Positions 1-8,500 of a DNA stretch of 64,000 bases are shown one piece after another. The stretch is from Paramesorhizobium sp049065735. GTDB taxonomy: Bacteria > Pseudomonadota > Alphaproteobacteria > Rhizobiales > Rhizobiaceae. The notes beneath the pieces were generated by a model. That model had not been told where the DNA came from, did not search any database, and saw only the letters and a list, made by a program, of their open reading frames with translations. Positions within the stretch are counted from its first letter, which is position 1, and each line of letters begins with the position of its first letter. The stretch covers positions 62,001 through 126,000 of the forward strand of contig NZ_JBAKHD010000007.1 in the NCBI RefSeq assembly GCF_049065735.1, given 5' to 3'. The position numbers and the translations under genes were made by a program.

Positions 1-799
1 CTGATTGCGAATAGACCGTCAGGCGCTGGGCGCTCGGAAGCGGCCCCTCTATCCGCAGCGCGCCGGTAGTGCCTTCGATGAAGAAATGATTCGCTCCGTC
101 GCGGTCGAACCCGCAGGAAAGCTCCGCGTCGGCGTCCGCATAATGCAGATTGATTTCACTGCGCATGTCGACGCCGGTTTTGGCGCTGAACCAGCGGCCC
201 GAGACCTGGTCCGGCTCGCCCAGGAAATACATCGCCAGCGATACGGGATAGACACCGAGATCGAGTGCCGCGCCGCCGCCCATCGCGCGCGAAAAGTACC
301 GGCTTTCGGGATCGAATGCGCGATAGCAGGAGAGATCGGCGGTGATTTTGCGTATGTCCCCGATGGCTCCCGCCTCGACATAGGCCTTCGCGGCCTGGAC
401 GGCGGGGAGAAATCGCGTCCACATCGCCTCCATGGCGAAGCTGTTCTGCCGCGCGGCCTCGCGCTCGATCACTTCGGCCTCGGGCGCGGAGGGCGCGAGC
501 GGCTTCTCCGTGAGGATGGCCTTGCGGCTGCGCAAGACCCGCAAGCTCTGTGCCAGGTGCAGGGAATTGGGCGTGGCGATATAGACCGCCTTGATACGCG
601 GGTCGGACAGAAAGTGCTCGATGTTGGAATAGGCTTCCCTGGCGCCGGTCTCGGCGCGAAACTGCTCCGCCTTCTCAGGGTCGCGGGACAGGACCGCTTG
701 CAATACGGCGCCGGGCACGAACGCGAGATCGGAGGCAAAGCGCCGCGCGATTTCGCCCGTCCCAACGATTCCCCACCCGATTGTCTTCACCGCCAGCAC
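1..799 (-). CDS. Gfo/Idh/MocA family oxidoreductase, 3' end cut by window edge
   Basis: NAD(P)-dependent sugar or inositol-type oxidoreductase. The reverse-strand frame reads VLAVKTIGWGIVGTGEIA, a Rossmann nucleotide-binding start (GxVGTGEIA), then a conserved EKPLAPS segment holding the family EKP lysine, and a GGGAALDLGVYPVSLAMYFLG stretch typical of the C-terminal fold. The frame is open to base 1, so the C-terminus is missing. GTG at 799 has a GAGG about 5 nt upstream; GTG at 790 (VKTIGW) is an alternative start. No in-frame ATG lies upstream before a stop. The substrate cannot be told from sequence. The long plus-strand frame opposite it is a GC shadow. Confidence 0.85.
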   Translation of the reverse strand, partial: MLAVKTIGWGIVGTGEIARRFASDLAFVPGAVLQAVLSRDPEKAEQFRAETGAREAYSNIEHFLSDPRIKAVYIATPNSLHLAQSLRVLRSRKAILTEKPLAPSAPEAEVIEREAARQNSFAMEAMWTRFLPAVQAAKAYVEAGAIGDIRKITADLSCYRAFDPESRYFSRAMGGGAALDLGVYPVSLAMYFLGEPDQVSGRWFSAKTGVDMRSEINLHYADADAELSCGFDRDGANHFFIEGTTGALRIEGPLPSAQRLTVYSQS

Positions 800-1049
800 C
801 CATCCTCGTCATGCTATAACAGCATGGGAATGGAAATGCGGGGAAACTAGAGCAATTTTAATCATTTGCGCTGCTTTTCCACTGAAATTGGTGAAGAAAA
901 TCCTGCCGCCGGCTAAAATCACGCCGCCGAAAAAATCATGAAAATTTTCTGATACGGGTGCTGGACAGCGGGGAATTTAGTGTTATAACCCACGCGCTTC
1001 CGGCGGATAGCCACATTCGCCAGCCTGCTTCGGTAGGGAAGCAAGGGAT
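800..1049. other. Intergenic region upstream of tRNA-Phe
   Basis: About 250 bases between the divergent oxidoreductase and the tRNA gene. It should hold the tRNA promoter. I see no gene, repeat or convincing operator. A minus-strand frame running through the tRNA (AESNHRHADFQSAALPTELP) is the well-known spurious antisense-tRNA reading and not a gene. Confidence 0.5.
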
Positions 1050-1125
<76 letters not shown>

Positions 1126-1217
1126 TTTGTTTTTCAACAGTATTTAGCGAAACCAAAAGCCTCGGCGCGCATTCTTACAGTTCCACTGTTCGAATCGTTG
1201 CTTGATGAGGTGTTAAA

Positions 1218-1586
1218 TTGGAAAGAGCTTTCGGAAGGATCGCGAACACGGTTGCCACTCTCACAGGTCATCCGTTTACCTTTCTCCTCTGCGTGCTTGT
1301 GGTGGTCATCTGGGGGGCAACCGGGCCACTCTTCCATTTTTCCGACACGTGGCAATTGATCATCAATACCGGAACGACCATCGTGACGTTCCTGATGGTG
1401 TTCCTGATCCAGAACACGCAGAATCGCGACGGCGCGGCGATCCAGGCGAAGCTCGACGAGCTTATCCGCGTGAGCGAGGCGCACAACAGCTTTATCGGGA
1501 TCGAGCACCTGCCCGTCTCGGAGGTGGAAGAGTTCCGCCGCAAATGCGAGGACGCGGCGAAAATCTTCCGTGAGGCGAGGCTATAG
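1218..1586 (+). CDS. Low-affinity iron permease family membrane protein
   Basis: A 122-aa protein of the low-affinity iron permease family. Two hydrophobic helices (about residues 18-38 and 46-66) are followed by a charged cytoplasmic tail containing QNTQNRDGAAIQAKLDEL, the family hallmark after helix 2. The start is TTG, preceded by GAGG with 7-nt spacing, and no upstream ATG is in frame. The iron-transport role in bacteria is poorly tested, so the name records family membership only. It is probably monocistronic. Confidence 0.8.
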   Translation: MERAFGRIANTVATLTGHPFTFLLCVLVVVIWGATGPLFHFSDTWQLIINTGTTIVTFLMVFLIQNTQNRDGAAIQAKLDELIRVSEAHNSFIGIEHLPVSEVEEFRRKCEDAAKIFREARL

Positions 1587-1592
1587 CTCGCC

Positions 1593-1790
1593 TTACTTCC
1601 TGTACTTGCGATGCACCGGCTTATGCTGCGGCGCGGGCGTATCCGCGGCCTGTGCCACATTCTGCCCGGCGCTCTGCGTCGCGTTTACGGCATTGGCAGT
1701 GTCCTGTCCGACGCCGCGAATGGTATTGGCGCAGGCCGAAAGGGTGAAGAGCGTGACGGCGAGGGTCGCAATTGTCATGGTCGTTTTCAT
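1593..1790 (-). CDS. Entericidin-like small lipoprotein
   Basis: A 65-aa exported lipoprotein: MKTTMTIATLAVTLFTLSAC with a clear lipobox (LSAC), then ANTIRGVGQDTANAV, the conserved core of entericidin A/B-type proteins (CANTxxGxGxD). The tail is longer than in E. coli entericidins and basic (KPVHRKYRK). The ATG at 1790 has a GGATGG-type site upstream; ATG at 1799 is possible. It is convergent with the preceding iron permease-like gene. The role is presumed to be envelope-related and is not established. Confidence 0.8.
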   Translation of the reverse strand: MKTTMTIATLAVTLFTLSACANTIRGVGQDTANAVNATQSAGQNVAQAADTPAPQHKPVHRKYRK

Positions 1791-1950
1791 CGAATCCATC
1801 CCATTTTCAAAAAATGTACGCCGGATGAACGTCGGTACCGCTTGAAATGTTCCAATAGCGAATCGGAACCTTTGCCGCACTCCTTATAAGCTATTGGGAA
1901 CGAAGGGCCTTTTCCGCGCGTTTCGATTCCGGAACCAGTCGGGGAGACAT

Positions 1951-2358
1951 ATGATGGCCGGAAAGTCGATTTGGCGAAGCTATAGTTACGCGTGGATAAC
2001 GCTTGGGTTCTTCATCGTCACGATCGCCGGACATTGGCTGTTCGGCTGGTTCGCCTTCGTGAATGAGCAGCACAGCCATGGCGAGCCGGCGACGTTCGGC
2101 CCGTTTTTCGTTGAGATGATGCGCGATACGCTGGAGAACTGGCAGTCGGAGTTCCTGCAACTGCTCTGGCAGGTCGGAGGCCTGGCCTTCCTGCTCTTCC
2201 TGGGCTCACCGCAATCGAAAGAGGGCAATGACCGCCTGGAAGCCAAGGTGGACGAGCTGCTCAGGCATCTCGACCCCAAGCGCGGCGAAGCCATTATCAA
2301 GGAAATCGACGAGCGCTATTCAGGGCGGCATACAGACAGCCCGCATGCGCACCGGTGA
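1951..2358 (+). CDS. Small membrane protein, DUF6766-like
   Basis: A 135-aa protein. Hydrophobic segment 1 covers about residues 12-32 (YAWITLGFFIVTIAGHWLFG). A soluble loop with HSHGEP follows, then a second hydrophobic segment (LLWQVGGLAFLLFLG) and a charged helical tail ending HTDSPHAHR. This layout matches the DUF6766 family of bacterial membrane proteins. ATG at 1951 was chosen because GGGGAGA lies 4 nt upstream; an upstream in-frame ATG at 1894 has no such site. Function unknown. Confidence 0.7.
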   Translation: MMAGKSIWRSYSYAWITLGFFIVTIAGHWLFGWFAFVNEQHSHGEPATFGPFFVEMMRDTLENWQSEFLQLLWQVGGLAFLLFLGSPQSKEGNDRLEAKVDELLRHLDPKRGEAIIKEIDERYSGRHTDSPHAHR

Positions 2359-2361
2359 GGT

Positions 2362-3078
2362 TTATCCTTCCTCGTCGAGCTCAGGATAATGACGGAAGAG
2401 GCCGGTCTCGTTGAAGGCCAGCCGCCGCCCCGAAGCGAGATAGCGCTTGATGTTCGGGCGCTCTCTCACCGCGTCATGAATCCCCGCGAGAACAGGATAT
2501 TGGCTGGCAGAGTCTTTCATGGCGCGGGGAAAGGCATAGCGCAGACCTTCGATCACCTGAAAGAGCGATAGGTCTACATAGCTCAGCCGGTCGCCGACGA
2601 TGTGCTTGCTGCCCTGAGGGTTCTGCTGCGCCACGCGCTCGAAATAGCCCAGGAATTTCGGCAGGCGCTCTCTCAGGAACTGGATGGAATACGCCTTGGC
2701 CGCGTCCTTCTGGTCTTCGTAATAGAGCGAAACCGCGATTGGATGATGGGTGTTGTGAATCTCGGCGAGGAAATCGGTGATCGTCAGCTGCAGCCCGTTT
2801 GCAAAATAGCGCAGCGTCTCGTCCTCTGGAACAAGGCCAAGCTTCGGTCCGAGATATAAAAGGATGTTCGCCACATGCGAGACGATCACATCCCCGTCCT
2901 TCAGGAAGGGCGGGGCGAAGGGAGGCTCAACATTGCTTTTCATGATCTTCATCATCGCCGCAGTGCCTCCCGGCTCGCGGGCGAAGTCGACATAGTCAGA
3001 TCCGGCCTCCTCCAGTGCCAACCGGATAAACTCGCCGCGGCCCTGCAGACCGTCCCAATAATAAAGCTGGTATGCCAT
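2362..3078 (-). CDS. Glutathione S-transferase family protein
   Basis: A 238-aa two-domain GST. The N-terminal thioredoxin-like fold begins AYQLYYWDGLQGRGEFIRLAL (the tyrosines near residue 6 are candidate catalytic residues) and includes the cis-Pro region PPFLKDGDVIVSHVANILLYL, the glutathione gamma-Glu contact segment. The helical C-terminal domain contains VGDRLSYVDLSLFQ, the usual N-capping box. GGAGGTC precedes the ATG. It resembles sigma/mu-type soluble GSTs; the electrophilic substrate is unknown. Confidence 0.88.
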   Translation of the reverse strand: MAYQLYYWDGLQGRGEFIRLALEEAGSDYVDFAREPGGTAAMMKIMKSNVEPPFAPPFLKDGDVIVSHVANILLYLGPKLGLVPEDETLRYFANGLQLTITDFLAEIHNTHHPIAVSLYYEDQKDAAKAYSIQFLRERLPKFLGYFERVAQQNPQGSKHIVGDRLSYVDLSLFQVIEGLRYAFPRAMKDSASQYPVLAGIHDAVRERPNIKRYLASGRRLAFNETGLFRHYPELDEEG

Positions 3079-3107
3079 GCGAGACCTCCATGCGATCAGC
3101 CGGCCTG

Positions 3108-3320
3108 TCAGGCGTGAACGCCGGCGTCGACTGCGTTGAGATAATCGAGAACGTCCTGCCCGCGTCCGCTGCGCACGAGCTCTCTCGCTGTCCGTCCCGA
3201 AAAGCCTGGCAGCGGCTGGGATCGATACCAGGCATAGGCCATGAACAAGGAGCCGAAGCGGGGCCTGACCGTCTTCACGATTTCGATCATCTTGCTTTCA
3301 ACGAGCGCCATCTCGATCAT
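3108..3320 (-). CDS. Xre/MbcA/ParS antitoxin-type protein (DUF2384), probably truncated
   Basis: The 70-aa product ends PLPGFSGRTARELVRSGRGQ plus a short tail, matching the antitoxin Xre/MbcA/ParS toxin-binding domain (GGRTPxELL-type motif). Full-size family members carry a longer N-terminus. Here the frame stays open another 24 codons upstream (reading SRLGHHVVRRYDRFIQGSAP) to the aglK stop codon, but contains no start codon, so the gene looks shortened. ATG at 3320 has only a GGGG immediately before it. No RES-domain or other toxin gene is adjacent. It may be a solitary regulator or a remnant. Confidence 0.6.
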   Translation of the reverse strand: MIEMALVESKMIEIVKTVRPRFGSLFMAYAWYRSQPLPGFSGRTARELVRSGRGQDVLDYLNAVDAGVHA

Positions 3321-3392
3321 CCCCGGAGCGCTGCCTTGGATAAAGCGATCATAGCGCCTGACAACGTGATGGCCAAGGCGTGATTGCGAGTT

Positions 3393-4478
3393 CTACCGCA
3401 GCGCCTTCCCCTCCTTGTTGAAAAGATGCAGCTTGGCCGGATCGGCTGTCAGGCGCACCTTGTCGCCGCGCTTGAAAGGCTGGGTGCCCGGGAGTTTGGC
3501 GATCAGCGGCTCGCTGCCATGGTCGACATCGATATAAAGGAGCGTGACTTCGCCCAGCGCCTCGATGATTCCAATCGTGCCTTCGATGATGAAGGTCCCC
3601 CCGTTGGCGACGCTCAGATCCTCGGGCCGTACGCCGAAATGGACGCTTGCGCCTTTTTCGGATTCCGGCGTGGGGATATCGAGCGTCACACTGACGCCTT
3701 GCGGCAGCGAGACGGTGGTCTTCGCGCCAGTGGCCGTGATGGTCGCAGGGATGATGTTCATCGCGGGAGAGCCGATGAATTGGGCGACGAACAGGTTTGC
3801 GGGCCGCTCGTAGAGTTCGAGCGGCGGGCCGGCCTGCTCAATGCGCCCGCTCGAGAGGACCACGATGCGATCGGCCAGCGTCATCGCCTCCACTTGATCA
3901 TGCGTCACATAGATCATGGTGGTATCAGGCATCGACTCGTTCAGTTTGGCGATCTCGATGCGGGTTGCGGCGCGTAGCGCGGCGTCGAGGTTTGACAGAG
4001 GCTCATCGAACAGGAACACTTTCGGGTCGCGGCAGATGGCCCGGCCGATGGCGACGCGCTGGCGCTGGCCGCCGGAAAGCGCTTTCGGCAGGCGGTCGAG
4101 ATATGGGGTCAGCTGCAGGATCTCCGCAGCGGACCGCACGCGCCGGTCGATCTCCGCCTTCGATTCCTTGGCGATGCGCATGCCGAAGGCCATGTTGTCG
4201 TAGACCGACATATGCGGATAAAGCGCATAGGACTGAAACACCATGGCGATGCCGCGCTTCGATGGCGGTACGTCGTTGACGACCTCGCCGCCGATCTCCA
4301 GCGTGCCATCAGAGATAGTCTCGAGCCCGGCGATCATTCGCAAAAGGGTCGACTTGCCGCATCCGGACGGGCCGACGAAGACGACGAATTCGCCTTGCTC
4401 GATTTCAAGGTCGATCCCGTGGATCACCTTGTGCGTACCGTAGGACTTTTCGATATTTTTCAGCTTTACGGTTGTCAT
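3393..4478 (-). CDS. aglK: Alpha-glucoside ABC transporter ATP-binding protein AglK-like
   Basis: A 361-aa MalK/UgpC-type ATPase energising sugar uptake. It has Walker A GPSGCGKST (36-44), Q-loop FQSYALYPH, signature LSGGQ (134-138), Walker B VFLFDEP (154-160) and H-loop H193, followed by a C-terminal OB/TOBE-type regulatory region from about residue 240 (SPAMNIIP, FGVRPEDL). It is the last gene of the four-gene agl operon, 34 nt after aglG. In the Sinorhizobium agl operon aglA sits between aglG and aglK; here it is absent. Confidence 0.9.
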   Translation of the reverse strand: MTTVKLKNIEKSYGTHKVIHGIDLEIEQGEFVVFVGPSGCGKSTLLRMIAGLETISDGTLEIGGEVVNDVPPSKRGIAMVFQSYALYPHMSVYDNMAFGMRIAKESKAEIDRRVRSAAEILQLTPYLDRLPKALSGGQRQRVAIGRAICRDPKVFLFDEPLSNLDAALRAATRIEIAKLNESMPDTTMIYVTHDQVEAMTLADRIVVLSSGRIEQAGPPLELYERPANLFVAQFIGSPAMNIIPATITATGAKTTVSLPQGVSVTLDIPTPESEKGASVHFGVRPEDLSVANGGTFIIEGTIGIIEALGEVTLLYIDVDHGSEPLIAKLPGTQPFKRGDKVRLTADPAKLHLFNKEGKALR

Positions 4479-4512
4479 GCGCCGTTCCCTTGGCTGTTTT
4501 GCCGCCCGTCTG

Positions 4513-5661
4513 TCATCCGCCCTTCACCGATCCGGCCAGAAGGCCGCGCACCAGAAAACGCTGGAGCGTGAAGAAGACGATCAGCGGAACGATGATGGTG
4601 ATAAAGGCCGCGGCGGTGAGAATTTCCCAATTGCTGCCGCGCGATCCCAGGAGATTGACGAGACGCCCGGTCAGCACCAGCTGGTCATTGCCCGAGCCCA
4701 GGAAGACGAGGGCGACGAGCAGATCGTTCCAGGTCCACAGAAACTGGAAAATCGCGAAGGAGGCGAGCGCGGGGAAGGAGAGGGGCAGCACGATCTTGAC
4801 GAAGATCTCGAAATCGCTGGCGCCGTCGACGCGCGCCGATTCAATCACTTCCCGCGGCAAGCCCGCCATATAGTTCCGCAACAGATAGATGGCGAGCGGG
4901 AGGCCGAAGCCCGTATGCGCAAGCCAGATGCCGAGATAGCCTTTAGACGAAAGGCCAAGCGCGGCGCCGATATCATTATACAACCGCAAGAGCGGAATCA
5001 GCGACATCTGCAAGGGAACGACGAGCAGCCCCACCACCAGCGCAATGAGAAGCGCGCGCCCGGGAAACCTCATCCACGCCAGCGCATAGGCCGCGAACGC
5101 GGCGATGAGAATGGGAATGACGGTGGAAGGGATCGCGACCGTCAGCGAGTTCAGGAACGAGCGGCCAAGCCCCTCGGCAGAAAGCACCTCGCGGTAATTG
5201 TCGAGGGTGAACTGCGGCGGCACCGAACGGGTGTAAAAGATGCGCTCGCCACGGTTTCCCTCCATACGCTCAGGGGAGGAAATGATGAAATCGCCGTTCT
5301 CCTCCACGGTCAGCGAGACACCCTCGTCGAGCGGCGCGGTCTCGCCTGCCTTGAATTCGTCGGGCGCCTGAACGGTGTCGCCAAAGGCCGAAACGGTGCC
5401 TTTGCCTCCGTCGAAGACGTTGCCGCGAATGACGTAGCGGCCATTTTCCTCCACCTGCGTTTCCGGAGAAGGCGCGCGGTAGACGGCATTTTCCTGTGAC
5501 GGACTGAGAGCCGTCCACCAGCCGGAAACCGCGATCTGCTCTCTGTCGCGGATGGAGGAGATGAGGAGGCCCGCCGTCGGCAGCGTCCATAAAAGGACGA
5601 TGGCGAGAACCGTGAGATGAACGGCGAGGGTGAGAGGCGAGCGCCGGCTCGAGGTGATCAT
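4513..5661 (-). CDS. aglG: Alpha-glucoside ABC transporter permease AglG-like
   Basis: A 382-aa inner-membrane permease of the MalG class. After the first helix (about residues 10-32) there is an unusually large periplasmic insertion (about 35-150) rich in charged residues (GRYVIRGNVFDGGKG, VEENGDFIISS), which is characteristic of AglG and longer than ordinary MalG proteins. Five further helices follow, with the EAA loop ESARVDGASDFEIFVKIVLP that contacts the ATPase. One nucleotide separates its ATG from the aglF stop, so translation is probably coupled. Confidence 0.9.
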   Translation of the reverse strand: MITSSRRSPLTLAVHLTVLAIVLLWTLPTAGLLISSIRDREQIAVSGWWTALSPSQENAVYRAPSPETQVEENGRYVIRGNVFDGGKGTVSAFGDTVQAPDEFKAGETAPLDEGVSLTVEENGDFIISSPERMEGNRGERIFYTRSVPPQFTLDNYREVLSAEGLGRSFLNSLTVAIPSTVIPILIAAFAAYALAWMRFPGRALLIALVVGLLVVPLQMSLIPLLRLYNDIGAALGLSSKGYLGIWLAHTGFGLPLAIYLLRNYMAGLPREVIESARVDGASDFEIFVKIVLPLSFPALASFAIFQFLWTWNDLLVALVFLGSGNDQLVLTGRLVNLLGSRGSNWEILTAAAFITIIVPLIVFFTLQRFLVRGLLAGSVKGG

Positions 5662-5662
5662 G

Positions 5663-6673
5663 TCAGCGTCCCTCCATCTCTTTGGCCGCGTTGCGGATGT
5701 TCCAGATCATGATCGGCACCACGAGCACCATGATGACAATGGCGATGGCAGCGCCGCGCCCGAAATCGCCGCCGCCCCGGAACATCCAGTCGAACATCAG
5801 ATTGGCGAGCACCTGCGTGTCCCATTGGCCATTGGTCATTGCCAGCACGATATCGAAGACCTTGAGGACGAGGATGGTGATGGTGGTCCACACCACGGCG
5901 ATGGTGCCCCAGATCTGCGGCACCATGATCTTGAAGAAAATCTGCAGGGAATTCGCGCCGTCGATGACCGCGGCCTCGATGGTTTCCTCGGGAATACCGC
6001 GCAGCGCCGCCGCGAGGATGACCATGGCAAAGCCGGTCTGGACCCAGATGAGGATGACCATGAGGAAGATGTTGTTCCAGAAGGGCAGCGTGATCCAGGC
6101 TTCGGGCATCCCGCCGAAATAAGTGACGACCGCGTTGAGAAGGCCGATCTGCTCCGCGCCTTCCGGGCGGTAATCATAGACGAATTTCCAGATCACCGAG
6201 GCGCCGACGAAGGAGATCGCCATCGGCATGAAGATCAGCGACCGGGCGATGTTGCCCCACCATATCCGGTCGGTCAGCGCGGCGATGATGAGGCCCAGAA
6301 AGGTCGCGGCGGTGGGGACGATCAGAAGCCAGAGGAAATTGTTCAGGATCGATTGGCGGAATTCGCCGTCCCTGATCATCCACTGGTAATTGGCGAGGCC
6401 GACGAATTCCTGGCCATTTTTGCCATGGAAGCTGAGCCAGACCGATTCGATGACGGGATAGATGAGGTAGAGGCCAAGCGCGAGAAGGGCCGGACCGAGG
6501 AACAGCCAGGGCCGCACCATATTGGCGATGCGCAGGTTCCGCACCGCGTTTTTGCCGCCACGGCCCTTGGATGGAAATATCCGGTCGAGAATCCAGTTGC
6601 TGGCGAAGAAATAGAGGGCGCAACCGGCAACCCCGGCTGCCATGGTGATCAGAGCGAAAAGAAGCTGCTGCAT
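5663..6673 (-). CDS. aglF: Alpha-glucoside ABC transporter permease AglF-like
   Basis: A 336-aa MalF-type permease. The first helix (about 5-27) is followed by a basic linker FPSKGRGGKNAVRNLR, then six membrane segments. The EAA motif is ETIEAAVIDGANSLQIFFKIMVP near residues 228-250. The lack of a big MalF-type periplasmic domain and the size fit AglF. It pairs with AglG to form the channel. It is separated from aglE by 181 bp filled by an inverted-repeat element, and is closely coupled to aglG downstream. Confidence 0.9.
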   Translation of the reverse strand: MQQLLFALITMAAGVAGCALYFFASNWILDRIFPSKGRGGKNAVRNLRIANMVRPWLFLGPALLALGLYLIYPVIESVWLSFHGKNGQEFVGLANYQWMIRDGEFRQSILNNFLWLLIVPTAATFLGLIIAALTDRIWWGNIARSLIFMPMAISFVGASVIWKFVYDYRPEGAEQIGLLNAVVTYFGGMPEAWITLPFWNNIFLMVILIWVQTGFAMVILAAALRGIPEETIEAAVIDGANSLQIFFKIMVPQIWGTIAVVWTTITILVLKVFDIVLAMTNGQWDTQVLANLMFDWMFRGGGDFGRGAAIAIVIMVLVVPIMIWNIRNAAKEMEGR

Positions 6674-6697
6674 TCGGGTTCCTGCCTTGCCGGATTG

Positions 6698-6852
6698 AGC
6701 GCCCTCCTTCCCCCTTGCGGGGAAGGTGCCCGCGTAGCGGGCGGATGGGGGTGGTAAAGGCAGCTCGCCATGACCTCATAGCTCGCAAATGACGCCACCA
6801 CCCCCACCCGGCCCTTCGGGCCACCCTCCCCGCAAGGGGGAGGGGAGGCGCT
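6698..6852. repeat. Long imperfect inverted repeat between aglE and aglF
   Basis: The left arm starts GCGCCCTCCTTCCCCCTTGC and ends GGGGGTGGT near 6754. The right arm starts ACCACCCCCACCC at 6797 and ends GGGGAGGCGCT. Each arm also carries internal hairpins (CCCGCGTAGCGGG; GGCCCTTCGGGCC). It begins 3 nt after the aglE stop codon. It has the form of rhizobial intergenic palindromic repeats and could stabilise the upstream aglE mRNA or attenuate the downstream permeases. Confidence 0.85.
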
Positions 6853-6854
6853 CC

Positions 6855-8213
6855 CTACTTGATCGCGTCCCAGGAGGACTGCACGTCCTTGGCTGCATCC
6901 TCAGCGGATTCGCCGCCGACGAAGTCGATCATGGCTTTCCAGAACGCGCCAGCGCCAATCTTGCCGGGCATCAGGTCGGACCCATCGAAGCGGACGGTGG
7001 TCGCATCGAGCAGGATCTGCCCCTGTTTTTTCAGGGTTTCGTTGGCATAGGCGTCAGGATTCACAGCCTTATAGGGCGTGAGGAAGCCGGATTGCGCCAT
7101 CCAGATTTCGTGGGCAATCGGCGTTTCCAGGAAGTCGATGAAGGCGCGAGCGGCGGGGCTGTCCTTGGTGATCATGGCCAGCGTGCCGGCACTGAGGACC
7201 GGCTTGCCGAGCTCCGGCTTGCTGGCATAGGGCGGGAAATAGAAGAAATCAGCATCCTGGCCGAGTTTCACATCCTTCGGGAAGAAGGACGAGATGAACT
7301 GCGCCTGGTGCTCGAGATAGCATTGCGGCGGCAGCGTGAAGAGGCCCTTCGCGCCTTCGCGGAAATCCGTCGTGACGACGCCGGTTGGGCCGCCCGCGGC
7401 GAATTTCGGATTCTTGGCGAACCAGCCGAATTCATTGATAGCGTTGACCACGGCCGGGTCGGTGAAGGGGATCTCGTTCGTCACCCATTTATCATAGGTT
7501 TCCGGCGAGGCGGTGCGCAGCATCAGGTCTTCGACCCAGTCGGTCGCCGGCCAGCCCGTGGCGCCGCCGGAGCCGAGCGCGATGCACCAGGGCGTTCCGC
7601 CATCGGCGGCGATCTTCTCGGTGAGTGCCTTCAGTTCCTCCATGGTCTTGGGAACTTCATAGCCCGCATCCTCGAAATTCTCCGGCGAGTACCAGACCAG
7701 CGACTTCAGATCCGCCTTGTAGGGAAAAGCGTAGAACTGTTCCTTGCCGTCCTTCCCCTTATACATGCCGAGCTTCACCCAGGAATCGCCAGCGGCATAA
7801 TTGTCCTTGACGAATTTCTCCGTCTCGTCGCCGAGCGGGGTGAGAAAGCCCTTGGACGCGAGATCGGCGATGAGGCCGGGCTGCGGCAGGATGGCGACAT
7901 TGGGCGGGCTGCCCGCCTGTGTGTCGATGACGATCTGCTGCTCGTAATTTTCCGATGAGGAGTAATTGAGCTTCGCACCGGTCGCCTCCTCGAAATAGGC
8001 GGCGACGGACTTGAACAGCGTCTCGTCCTCCCCACGCCATGGGCCGAACACCGTCAGGGTCTGGCCCTTCAGGTCGTGACCGGCCTTAAACTCCTCATAG
8101 CTCTTCCAGTTGAAGCGCTGGTCCTCGCCGGGCTTGAATTTGAGGTCTGCCGCGTGAGCCGAAACAGCGGTCATCAGAGCCGCCGCGATTCCCCAGAGAA
8201 TTGTTCTTCGCAT
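6855..8213 (-). CDS. aglE: Alpha-glucoside ABC transporter periplasmic binding protein AglE-like
   Basis: A 452-aa family-1 extracellular solute-binding protein. The signal peptide is MRRTILWGIAAALMTAVSAH with cleavage near AHA-ADLKF. The mature part contains GQTLTVFGPWRGEDE and SSENYEQQIVIDTQAGSPPN, typical of AglE proteins. ATG at 8213 follows GGGAGGAC with 7-nt spacing and gives a clean signal sequence; a longer in-frame start at 8252 lacks these. It is the first gene of aglEFGK and captures the sugar for AglFG. A LacI-type palindrome lies 117 bp upstream. Confidence 0.9.
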   Translation of the reverse strand: MRRTILWGIAAALMTAVSAHAADLKFKPGEDQRFNWKSYEEFKAGHDLKGQTLTVFGPWRGEDETLFKSVAAYFEEATGAKLNYSSSENYEQQIVIDTQAGSPPNVAILPQPGLIADLASKGFLTPLGDETEKFVKDNYAAGDSWVKLGMYKGKDGKEQFYAFPYKADLKSLVWYSPENFEDAGYEVPKTMEELKALTEKIAADGGTPWCIALGSGGATGWPATDWVEDLMLRTASPETYDKWVTNEIPFTDPAVVNAINEFGWFAKNPKFAAGGPTGVVTTDFREGAKGLFTLPPQCYLEHQAQFISSFFPKDVKLGQDADFFYFPPYASKPELGKPVLSAGTLAMITKDSPAARAFIDFLETPIAHEIWMAQSGFLTPYKAVNPDAYANETLKKQGQILLDATTVRFDGSDLMPGKIGAGAFWKAMIDFVGGESAEDAAKDVQSSWDAIK

Positions 8214-8329
8214 CGAATGTCCTCCCTCTTCGATCCACAAGATTAAGGACATATTGTCCGCAACCGCAAGTCAATGCAACGGCCAAAGAATGGTTCCCAA
8301 GCGAAGCCAACATTTTGCGGCGTTGCAAA

Positions 8330-8349
8330 AATCTGTAACGTTACAGATT
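8330..8349. promoter_or_regulatory. LacI-family operator palindrome, aglE side
   Basis: Perfect 20-bp palindrome AATCTGTAACGTTACAGATT with the central CG and the AACGTT core expected for LacI/GalR-family repressors. It lies 117 bp upstream of aglE and is a candidate site for an AglR-type regulator, whose gene is not in the window. Repressor identity is inferred. Confidence 0.7.
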
Positions 8350-8486
8350 CCAGAGCAGCGCATGTGCAGAAAATTGCGCTGAAAAAATTATCTAATAATT
8401 TCAACATATAATGGGAAAATAGCGTTAGAAACGCCTTTCAAAGCTATTTCGGCTCTTGCATGTGCGGCTGTTTTGAATACGATGAT

Positions 8487-8500
8487 CTGAAACGTTTCAG
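8487..8500. promoter_or_regulatory. LacI-family operator palindrome, second sugar operon
   Basis: Perfect 14-bp palindrome CTGAAACGTTTCAG, a classic LacI/GalR-type operator, placed 3 bp after the candidate -10 TACGAT and so overlapping the expected start of transcription. A repressor there would block the beta-mannoside operon. Its half-sites differ from those of the 8330 palindrome, suggesting a second repressor. Confidence 0.75.

Noticed and set aside
5630..6757. 375-aa plus-strand frame opposite aglF
   Set aside because: His/Asp-rich composition with no domain; it is the mirror of a clear membrane permease on the minus strand.
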